64,000 nt of DNA from Pseudoalteromonas arabiensis (GTDB lineage Bacteria > Pseudomonadota > Gammaproteobacteria > Enterobacterales > Alteromonadaceae), in NCBI RefSeq assembly GCF_001550155.1, contig NZ_LRUF01000018.1:1-64000 (forward strand), read 5' to 3'. Every line of letters starts with the position of its first letter. Within the stretch, counting starts at the first letter, position 1. Positions 46,979 through 53,909 of the stretch are shown here, one piece after another. The notes beneath the pieces were generated by a model. The model saw only the letters and a program-made list of their open reading frames with translations. It was not told where the DNA came from and ran no database searches. A program made the translations under genes and the position numbers.

Positions 46979-49522
46979 TTAATTAGTAACTTCCACCGCG
47001 GTAGGGGTGGCAACCTCAGCCTCAATGATAGTTTGTACTTCGGAATACAAATCCACATCCACCTGAGGTACAGACAATGAAACCACTAACGCGTATCGCG
47101 CCTTGGAGTCATACCTCTCATGAGCTTTTCGAGTTTTCCACCATCCACCAGCAGGATAAATAGCTATCTTCCCTCTAGCAGCTAAGTCAGCGGCACTACC
47201 ACGCCATACATCTTTATGGATAGAGCCTTTATGACGTTGCTGCTTACCGATAAGCCAGTTCGCATCTTCTAATGAATCCGGCTTATCACCATCTGCTTTT
47301 GCGTTGATTCTGCGCATGAACTGAGCATCAGACTCGCTGTGGTGCTTAACGTCGAACCTCAATTGGTGACTTGCATAATTGTATTTATTCAATACATTGC
47401 GGCTAGAGGGATTAGGCTCGATAAAATATGAAAGTGTAACCGTCAATTCAACATCGGCCTCACCTATTTTTAATAGCTCTTCCTGTGGCCAAGGTAAGTC
47501 ATGCATATGCATATCCTTCGTTTTCGTATCCCCAGAACGAGGTTTGACATAAGGTTGCAGCTCATCTTGAATTACCATTGATAGTGAGTTATCAGCGCTG
47601 TTTAATGCTTTTTCAAGGTTGGGCACACCATATCCAACTTTCCTGACTAATTTAACCATATCTGACTTTCTGATTGCCTCACCCCGTTGTGCAGAAATTA
47701 ATGCATACATTGCATCAGTCCAATCTGCGGAATGCACGGTTAAAGCCCTGACTGTTTCAGGCCATATATCATTATACTGAGTTTTAATCTGCGCAGAGAA
47801 CCTTGCTGCCAAAGCAGTAGCTGCGCTAGTTGCGTGCGTTGTCGTAAAGTGCCGCTGAGAGTAATCACTATTCGTCGTCAAAAGGTGCAAATCGGGTTCA
47901 TCACCACAAAATCCATCCTTAGCTTTCGCTAAGTTGCCACCTTCAAACACAACCTCTGGTTTGAATGGGGCATTATTCTTATCCCAGCCGAGAGACGTTG
48001 TCGAGTATGGAGACAAACCACCGCAAGGAGCCAAAGGAACTAAATCTGCCGAGAAGGAAAGCTGGTCTTTTTCTGTAAATGCACCAACAGTAAGAACATT
48101 CCATGCCTGAGCAGGGTCATGCACATTACTCAAGTAATTGGTATTAGGGTAATCTACATTTGCATCTAACTTGGCATTCCCTGCACATACAGTAAACAAG
48201 CGTGGTGTTAGGCCTTCACCTGAAAAATCTACTGCTAACATATCCATTGCACTAGACCATGATGATGGGCGCCCTCTATCTGTTCCTATACCTGACGAAA
48301 GCGACATAGAGAAAACCCTAGACCTTTCAGGCTTATATATCTCCATTTCAGATACAGCATTAGTTGTCACTATACCCAGAGGTTTATCAGCATTATCCCC
48401 ATTAAATCTCATAGTTTTGACAGATTCGAGTCTATGACTAACTACTTCAACACTAGATGAGCTCAACCGTTCAGTCATATCTCCCCACATAGCAAGGCCA
48501 GCCATTTCGGTTCCATGACCCAGTGCATCTGTAGGGTCACTGTCTTCTGTAATAGTTCTCTGGTCAGATGTAGTTGAAAAGGGAGCAAGCAATGGGTGTT
48601 CGACATTAACACCTGAATCTATAATACAGACGTAAGGTGTTTCATCAGAGGTGTTAAAACTAAGACGCTGTAACAGTTCTTCTGTCCACTCCTCTTGCTC
48701 CTCATTCGGCATTGCAGCAAAGAATTCAGCGGTAACTTTCGGGAATCGAATCTCAGCAACTCGAAACAATAAAGCGGCGTTTTCTTCCAGTGTTCTTTGG
48801 CTCGTTTGCAACTGAATTACAGTATGCTCAGGGAATCGCAGCTTATGCTCCGACACTCTCATTTCAGCCATATTTGCCAATCGCGTAAAATCAGCCAAGA
48901 TTTCTTGATAGTGGTTGTGCGTTTGGCGAGTCTTTCTTGGTGTAGCTAACCACACCTCCCACCACACTCTTTCATCTTTATTCTCAGGCAGCAATGTTTC
49001 ATCATCAGCCCAAATTGCAGCAAAAGTAGCTCGCTTAATATTTTTTATTGAGTCAATGAGTTTCTGGTGATCACCAGCCCTTCCCCCAGACAGCACCCTA
49101 CGTTCCTCATACTCATTGAGCTTCTTCTGGTAAAAGCTCAGTTTACCTTCAGGAACAAACGCAGTTGCTATTGTGGTTTTGTGTCCTTCTTCCAGCTCCA
49201 CGGTCTTGACATTATGCAACACAATACCTTGTGGGTCATTCGCCAAACTCTCTACTGCCATCGCCACATCAGGGAAGCTTTCAAACTCAACTTGAATACC
49301 CACTCCCATACTCAGTTCACTAGAAGGTACGGATCGTTTCAGATCGGAGAATTCGCTCGCAACAGATTGAATATTTTGGCGTAGGTGAGCACTATGTGTG
49401 GCTCGGTCCTTGGCGGGAATTGTTACTGGTCCACCACCACCTCGACTCGGTGAGGTGAACTCGTGGGAACTAGCTGAGGAACTAATAAAGAAGTGGGGTT
49501 TATCAAATTCGTTACGAGCCAT
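46979..49522 (-). CDS. S8 (subtilisin-like) serine protease, IetS-like defence component
   Basis: 847 residues, no signal peptide, so it acts in the cytosol. The first ~290 residues are a family-specific region without known motifs. The peptidase S8 domain carries Asp302 (IIDSGVNVEHP), His336 (GHGTEMAG) and Ser566 (HATSAATALAARF). A C-terminal region of about 200 residues follows. It lies 12 bp after the AAA ATPase gene. An AAA ATPase plus S8 protease is the make-up of the IetAS anti-phage system. The assignment rests on domain content and context, not on a sequence search. Confidence 0.85.
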   Translation of the reverse strand: MARNEFDKPHFFISSSASSHEFTSPSRGGGGPVTIPAKDRATHSAHLRQNIQSVASEFSDLKRSVPSSELSMGVGIQVEFESFPDVAMAVESLANDPQGIVLHNVKTVELEEGHKTTIATAFVPEGKLSFYQKKLNEYEERRVLSGGRAGDHQKLIDSIKNIKRATFAAIWADDETLLPENKDERVWWEVWLATPRKTRQTHNHYQEILADFTRLANMAEMRVSEHKLRFPEHTVIQLQTSQRTLEENAALLFRVAEIRFPKVTAEFFAAMPNEEQEEWTEELLQRLSFNTSDETPYVCIIDSGVNVEHPLLAPFSTTSDQRTITEDSDPTDALGHGTEMAGLAMWGDMTERLSSSSVEVVSHRLESVKTMRFNGDNADKPLGIVTTNAVSEMEIYKPERSRVFSMSLSSGIGTDRGRPSSWSSAMDMLAVDFSGEGLTPRLFTVCAGNAKLDANVDYPNTNYLSNVHDPAQAWNVLTVGAFTEKDQLSFSADLVPLAPCGGLSPYSTTSLGWDKNNAPFKPEVVFEGGNLAKAKDGFCGDEPDLHLLTTNSDYSQRHFTTTHATSAATALAARFSAQIKTQYNDIWPETVRALTVHSADWTDAMYALISAQRGEAIRKSDMVKLVRKVGYGVPNLEKALNSADNSLSMVIQDELQPYVKPRSGDTKTKDMHMHDLPWPQEELLKIGEADVELTVTLSYFIEPNPSSRNVLNKYNYASHQLRFDVKHHSESDAQFMRRINAKADGDKPDSLEDANWLIGKQQRHKGSIHKDVWRGSAADLAARGKIAIYPAGGWWKTRKAHERYDSKARYALVVSLSVPQVDVDLYSEVQTIIEAEVATPTAVEVTN

Positions 49523-49534
49523 TAAGGTTCCTTC

Positions 49535-50515
49535 TTACTCCATAAAGTGTTGGCTTATAGTCTTTCTGTCTTCAATTGCCTGTTGAAGCATTGTGATGGT
49601 AATTGAGCTGTGTTCATGAATAAGCATTTGTTTAATTGCATCATTTGCAGCTAATGTAATTTCAGCATTACTTAACCCATCTGCTATCTTTGAAAGCTTC
49701 TTCCATGAGAAGTTCTTCGCGACATAAGAGTGCAACCGCGTTTTGAAAAGCTTGATAATTTCCTCTTCTGATGGAAGTTGATACTTGATGACATCATCAA
49801 AACGGCGGAAAAGTGCGTGGTCTAATGCTTCAATGTGATTTGTAGCGCAAACGATAACACTATTAGAGTTATCTTGTTCAATCATTTGCAAAAAGCTATT
49901 GAGAATACGTCTAGCTTCACCTACATCATTACTTGAGCCACGATGAGAGCCCAAGGCATCAAACTCGTCAAAAAAGTATACCCCTCTAACTTCTCGAATA
50001 GCATCAAAAATCTGGCGTAGCTTAGCTGAAGACTCCCCTAGATACTTTGTGATTACCGCATCAAGGCGAACCTCAAACAAAGGAAAATTTAGCTCGCCCG
50101 CCAAAACAGACGCTGTAAAGGTTTTACCTGTTCCTGGCTTACCTGCAAGTAACAATTTTCTACGAGGAGAAAGACCATGATTTTTTAAGGTAACGAGATG
50201 TTTTTGCTCTTTAACTAACCTTTCAAGCCGGCTCTTAACAGAACTTGAGACAATAAGGTCAGAAAAGCGAAGTTTGGGATGAGTTGTAGCTAATAGACCT
50301 GAAGTGTCCTTAACACTACTAGCAATCGAAACAGGTAGGTTTTTAGCACTATTTTTTTTTGCCTGCTCAACTAACCCTTTTAGCTCTTGCGCAAGTTTTC
50401 CATGACCATTTCTCGCTTCATGAGCAGCAACCTGAAGCGCGACAGATAAAAATCTATCGTCATCTTTGTCGATATGAGATTGCATCAAAGCTTTAATTTG
50501 CGTCGAGCTAGCCAT
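49535..50515 (-). CDS. AAA ATPase, IetA-like defence component
   Basis: 326 residues. An N-terminal helical part (1-110) is followed by a classic AAA module: Walker A GKPGTGKT (125-132), Walker B VYFFDEFD (179-186), sensor 1 ATN (224-226) and arginine-finger-like FRRFD (236-240), with a C-terminal helical lid. FtsH/spastin-like. It is first in the two-gene unit with the S8 protease and is preceded by an inverted repeat that may be an operator. Probably senses infection and activates or feeds the protease; inference from IetAS. Confidence 0.87.
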   Translation of the reverse strand: MASSTQIKALMQSHIDKDDDRFLSVALQVAAHEARNGHGKLAQELKGLVEQAKKNSAKNLPVSIASSVKDTSGLLATTHPKLRFSDLIVSSSVKSRLERLVKEQKHLVTLKNHGLSPRRKLLLAGKPGTGKTFTASVLAGELNFPLFEVRLDAVITKYLGESSAKLRQIFDAIREVRGVYFFDEFDALGSHRGSSNDVGEARRILNSFLQMIEQDNSNSVIVCATNHIEALDHALFRRFDDVIKYQLPSEEEIIKLFKTRLHSYVAKNFSWKKLSKIADGLSNAEITLAANDAIKQMLIHEHSSITITMLQQAIEDRKTISQHFME

Positions 50516-50537
50516 GGGTACTTTCTAAAATGAGTGA

Positions 50538-50556
50538 ATGATTACGATGTAATCAT
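50538..50556. promoter_or_regulatory. candidate operator upstream of the ATPase-protease pair
   Basis: Perfect 8-bp arms ATGATTAC / GTAATCAT with a 3-bp GAT centre, 23 bp before the ATPase start. A second palindrome CTATCA-TC-TGATAG lies at 50578-50591. Together they could bind a repressor of this operon. Confidence 0.5.
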
Positions 50557-50958
50557 ACATTGAAAAGTCGATTTATTCTATCATCTGATAGTTTAATAAT
50601 CGTTTAACATATACAGGAATAACTTAGCTTGGAGAGTGGGTATTAACGCAATATTTAAATTTGTGAATTAGCAACTTAATCATATTTGAATAATTTTTAG
50701 AAAAACAGCCCAATATAATTGGCTACGTATGTAGGAGCTACTTGACTACCCACGAAGACTACATTGATAAATTATGTGCTTCCATGGCCGCACCCTGATG
50801 CACCATAGCCCAGTTTCATGAACCCAGATGTGGGCCGTTATTATCGATAACGAATCGCGGTGTACGCTGCCAATCACAAAGTAAACCATTTTCAAAAAAA
50901 ATGTTTGGAAAAACCCAGATAAGATTGCCGGGGGTTTTCTTTTAAGGCGGGTTGGTGA

Positions 50959-50995
50959 CGAGTCGTCCCTACTCGAAAGAGGTAGGGACGACTCG
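50959..50995. repeat. 14-bp perfect inverted repeat (strong hairpin)
   Basis: CGAGTCGTCCCTAC and its exact complement separated by the 9-nt loop TCGAAAGAG. It has no T tail, so it is not a typical terminator. It is notable in otherwise AT-rich DNA. Confidence 0.85.
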
Positions 50996-51478
50996 CAGAG
51001 TCGCCCATCAAGGCCACTGCTCATGATGCCTCTACACCAAATCCGCCCTGTAAAATTGCAGGGCCAGAAGAGGGATGGAGATTTGAGCACATCAAAAAGG
51101 TGTTGCAATCTCTGATCACTGTGATAATTTCATTTATGAACTAGCTCGGAGTGAGCTTCAAGAAAAAGGGCGTTCTCACTGCCCGCAACACGTTCCTGAG
51201 GAGCTGCATTCGCAGCATTATGGGTCATACGACCAACCCCCTATACACAACACAAATATAAACCACAGTAGTTCGCGCTGTATTTCAACAGAAATCACAC
51301 GGCTCAGCTTTGTTGCTTTAGGCCAGTTAGCCTTTATGTCTTTCGACAATATGCTCGGTTACGCACCGTTCATATGGCTTTAAAACTTACCTATTTTGGC
51401 GTTTCGCCCCCTGGTCTTCGGTTTGGTGTTTTTCTCAATACTTTCAAAATTACTTTTTAAATTTATGAGGAACATGAA

Positions 51479-52345
51479 ATGAGCCAATTAGGATATCGTC
51501 TTCACCAAATGGTGAACGACATACACCGCGAAAGTAGCTTTAGCACTAGAGCTACCCGAAGCAAAGTTTTAAACCTTGCAGCAGCACAACTACTTAGCCA
51601 TGGTTATAGATTAAGAGATCCATCAGGTCTAAAAACCAAACATATCAATCACCTTGTAACGCGTTGGCAAGATGAAGGTTTAGCAGCAAAAACGATTAAA
51701 AACAGAATGGCTGCACTGCGTTGGATTGCCGAAAAAATAGGTAAACCTAATATCTGTTCACGTAGCAATGATGATTACGGCATTCCAAGAGTTCGTAACA
51801 ACCCCATTGGCAAGTCAAAAACGTTAGACATGGATAAGCATGCCAAGATCAAGAGTGACTTAATCAAGCTTTCCCTGCGTTTGCAGCAAGAGTTTGGGCT
51901 TAGAAAAGAGGAGTGTATGAAATTCAGCTTATCTTATGCTTTGATAGATCCTAACACTCTGCAAATAAAAGGCTCATGGGCTAAGGGTGGTAAATACCGC
52001 AAAATTCCGATCTTAAAAGAATCTCAAAGACAGCTCATTCGTGATATTGGTGCCGTAACTAAAGGCGCACTTATCGAACCTGACAAAAACTATAAGTCAC
52101 AAATGGAACAGTACGACCGCGAAACAATTCGAGTTGGATTAAATAAAAATCACGGACTGCGTCATCATTACGTAAGGGAGCGTTATTTAGAGCTTACAGG
52201 CTGGAAATGCCCTGCCGACGGTGGCTCACATAGAAGAGAGCTCTCGCCAACCGATTATGAGCACGATACCAAAGTCCGTGAACAAATTAGCCAAGAGTTA
52301 GGTCATGAACGTTTGAAGATAACCTATGCTTACTTGGGCAGTTAA
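51479..52345 (+). CDS. second tyrosine recombinase (Integrase_1 type)
   Basis: 288 residues. An N-terminal SAM-like DNA-binding domain (about 5-90) is followed by a compact catalytic domain: Arg142 (FGLRKEE), Lys172 (GGKYRKI), His225-x-x-Arg228 (HGLRHHY), His276 (LGHERLK) and probable nucleophile Tyr285 (YAYLGS). It matches the Phage_int_SAM_2/Integrase_1 architecture common in gammaproteobacterial islands, and is unrelated in detail to the island's first integrase. The first 22-bp palindrome overlaps its stop codon, and the palindrome-separated small genes follow. Its substrate is unknown. Confidence 0.88.
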   Translation: MSQLGYRLHQMVNDIHRESSFSTRATRSKVLNLAAAQLLSHGYRLRDPSGLKTKHINHLVTRWQDEGLAAKTIKNRMAALRWIAEKIGKPNICSRSNDDYGIPRVRNNPIGKSKTLDMDKHAKIKSDLIKLSLRLQQEFGLRKEECMKFSLSYALIDPNTLQIKGSWAKGGKYRKIPILKESQRQLIRDIGAVTKGALIEPDKNYKSQMEQYDRETIRVGLNKNHGLRHHYVRERYLELTGWKCPADGGSHRRELSPTDYEHDTKVREQISQELGHERLKITYAYLGS

Positions 52346-52365
52346 AATTAGGCATGCCTAATTTT
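52344..52365. repeat. palindromic repeat, copy 1
   Basis: 22-bp perfect palindrome with core AAATTAGGCATGCCTAATTT. It starts at the stop codon of the Integrase_1-type gene. Confidence 0.93.
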
Positions 52366-52414
52366 GAATGGGCGAATAAACTAACTTCGCCCTAGTTTAT
52401 TGCTCTACTAAACC

Positions 52415-52564
52415 TCAGTTTTTACATCCGTTTTTATCACAGTTGATTTTAGAGTGGGAGTCTACCCAGTGGGTAGCTTCCTTTTTAGTATCAAAACCAC
52501 ATCCTGTTGTTCCACCTTTACTTCCTTTGTGAACAATTCCAGTTGGCACATGTTTAACAGCCAT
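52415..52564 (-). CDS. 49-residue Cys/His-containing small protein
   Basis: Short gene read from an ATG with GGAG 7 bp upstream. It runs from MAVKHVPTGIVHKGSKGG to NCDKNGCKN. It contains three Cys, several His and an ATHWVDSH stretch, which could make a small metal-binding fold. It is on the strand opposite to its neighbours, in module 1 between palindromes 1 and 2. It looks like a real gene from its RBS and non-random composition. Family and function are not recognised. Confidence 0.65.
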   Translation of the reverse strand: MAVKHVPTGIVHKGSKGGTTGCGFDTKKEATHWVDSHSKINCDKNGCKN

Positions 52565-52817
52565 AATTCTACTCCATCAGATTGATTTAAAAATTAACGC
52601 TTATAAGTTAAGCATTAATAGGATGGCAATTATTGAGCAAAAAGCTAGTTGTTTATTCTTATTTTTTGAAAAAAGTAAAAGTATAGGTTTTGAATAATTA
52701 ACTATAACCACATGAAAGTTATTGTTTTTAGTGTTTCAAATTTTAACGTGTGAGACATCTTCCATATTGATTTATAAGGATTTATTGGCTTAACTAAAAG
52801 CAACTCAATTATCGGCC

Positions 52818-52837
52818 AAATTAGGCATGCCTAATTT
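52818..52837. repeat. palindromic repeat, copy 2
   Basis: Perfect 20-bp AAATTAGGCATGCCTAATTT, ending 12 bp before the start of the 66-residue gene. Confidence 0.93.
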
Positions 52838-52849
52838 TAGGAGTCTCCT

Positions 52850-53050
52850 ATGTGGAAAAAAGCGTTAAAAGTAACAGGGTTGGTGGCACTGGGTGTTGTT
52901 GATGTTTTGCTATCAGTTTCTGAAGAAAATGACCAGCTAGATGAATTGGATGATGGTATGGGTAACATTATTGCTGATGGTGAAGAGATGACTCGCGCAG
53001 AAGCTGAAGACGCTAAAGCGCGTGGCGAGCTCTACGATACTTATCTGTAA
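52850..53050 (+). CDS. 66-residue protein with N-terminal hydrophobic segment
   Basis: MWKKALKVTGLVALGVVDVLLS is a likely membrane anchor. The rest is strongly acidic (ENDQLDELDDGMG, EEMTRAEAEDAKARGE). RBS AGGAG precedes the ATG. It lies alone in module 2 between palindromes 2 and 3, with palindrome 3 overlapping its stop. Not recognised. Confidence 0.7.
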   Translation: MWKKALKVTGLVALGVVDVLLSVSEENDQLDELDDGMGNIIADGEEMTRAEAEDAKARGELYDTYL

Positions 53051-53069
53051 ATTAGGCATGCCTAATTTA
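53048..53069. repeat. palindromic repeat, copy 3
   Basis: 22-bp perfect palindrome: the 20-bp core flanked by T and A. Overlaps the stop of the 66-residue gene and ends 9 bp before the next gene. Confidence 0.93.
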
Positions 53070-53078
53070 AAAGGGGAA

Positions 53079-53441
53079 ATGATGACGAGTAAAGAGCTTT
53101 GGCCATTTAAGCCTGTATATGATGAGCTGAAGAGCCGCTTAGCTGGTATCGAGGATGAGTGTGAACCATTAGGTTTAGAGCTTAATCTTCGCAATGAAAC
53201 AGAAGAAGAGATGTTCATTGCTTTAACCACACAAAAAGCATTTGCATTTGATGTTATGAATGAGCATGACGATATTTGGGATATTCGACTGGAACCCTTT
53301 TCAACGTTCAAAAGGCGTAGTGCTCAAATTTTCTTTCCTTTCACAGGCCTTAATCCATCTAAGCGGTTGAAAATTAGTAACTGGATTTTAGAGCTTTGCA
53401 ATTGGGAAGGTAATATCTATTTAGGTAATACAAGACATTAA
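53079..53441 (+). CDS. 120-residue protein of unknown function
   Basis: Starts MMTSKELWPFKPVYDEL; either of two adjacent ATGs is possible, the second (53082) having the better distance to AAAGGGG. An open frame upstream crosses palindrome 3 and is unlikely to be used. Soluble, mixed alpha/beta, with aromatic-rich ends (NWILELCNWEGNIYLGN). No motif recognised. First gene of module 3. Confidence 0.7.
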   Translation: MMTSKELWPFKPVYDELKSRLAGIEDECEPLGLELNLRNETEEEMFIALTTQKAFAFDVMNEHDDIWDIRLEPFSTFKRRSAQIFFPFTGLNPSKRLKISNWILELCNWEGNIYLGNTRH

Positions 53442-53450
53442 GGTGTACTT

Positions 53451-53570
53451 ATGACTGATTATGACTGGTTTCAAATGTGGGTGTTAATGGTGCTGGCTAT
53501 TCGCGCTACTCGGCACTACGACAAACTGAAACATGACTTATTTGAAGCAATTAAAGAGGGGAAAATATAG
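53451..53570 (+). CDS. 39-residue small protein
   Basis: MTDYDWFQMWVLMVLAIRATRHYD followed by a charged helix. The hydrophobic part is short and may be a weak membrane segment. It starts 9 bp after the previous gene, with a GGTG-like RBS. Could be a small membrane protein; not recognised. Confidence 0.5.
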   Translation: MTDYDWFQMWVLMVLAIRATRHYDKLKHDLFEAIKEGKI

Positions 53571-53572
53571 CA

Positions 53573-53674
53573 ATGGCTCCTTTACTAACAGGCTGTGTTT
53601 TAATTCTAGCTATGGTGATATTTTTTGCTGTTCTATTCTATTTAAATCGGAAAAACCTCAATAAATTCGACTGA
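53573..53674 (+). CDS. 33-residue single-pass membrane peptide
   Basis: MAPLLTGCVLILAMVIFFAV then a basic tail (NRKNLNKFD). One clear TM helix with a positive-inside tail. GAGGGG lies 12 bp upstream, inside the previous gene. Resembles small inner-membrane peptides (toxin- or lysis-like) only in general form. Confidence 0.5.
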   Translation: MAPLLTGCVLILAMVIFFAVLFYLNRKNLNKFD

Positions 53675-53695
53675 TGTCCAATTTTTTGAATCAAG

Positions 53696-53715
53696 AAATT
53701 AGGCATGCCTAACTT
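53696..53715. repeat. palindromic repeat, copy 4
   Basis: 20-bp copy with one base changed in the right arm (AACTT instead of AATTT). It closes module 3, about 195 bp before the DUF927 gene. Confidence 0.9.
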
Positions 53716-53778
53716 TTTGAACACAAAAACATCATTTCACCCACTTTTTAATGCAAAAATACAGACCCCATATCAGGT

Positions 53779-53820
53779 AAACCCTAGGTTTAAAGGGGGC
53801 TAAGAAAACCCCCAAAAAGT
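53779..53820. other. inverted repeats upstream of the DUF927 gene
   Basis: AAACCCTAGGTTT followed by GGGGG-(9 nt)-CCCCC with an A-rich tail. Could be a terminator for the module genes or a replication-origin element for the primase-like protein. Confidence 0.4.
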
Positions 53821-53909
53821 TCGGGTAGCTTTCTCCAGCATTCATTTTTGATATTTGCTCAAATAACTCCAAACGAAACTAAAAGAAATCAAAGTAAAGG
53901 AGCTTTATT

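Larger units (their letters stand above)
50516..51478. other. gene-free, hairpin-rich region before the second recombinase
   Basis: Nearly 1 kb with no credible gene. It contains CGTTAT-TATCG-ATAACG (50836-50852), an AAAACCC...GGGTTTT terminator-like fold (50910-50938), the 14-bp perfect inverted repeat at 50959-50995, and GCTGC-ATTC-GCAGC (51203-51216). A frame open for about 95 codons runs 51083-51383 but lacks a start near its beginning. It may be a decayed gene or leader of the recombinase gene. Confidence 0.5.

Noticed and set aside
50746..51108. 120-residue open frame on the minus strand
   Set aside because: It runs through the 14-bp inverted repeat and other hairpins, has no RBS and no recognisable protein character.
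52344..53715. CRISPR array
   Set aside because: The repeats are full palindromes 180-630 bp apart with genes between, with no regular spacers and no cas genes.
52344..53715. XerCD dif-type modules
   Set aside because: The repeat lacks the two 11-bp XerC/XerD half-sites and does not resemble dif.
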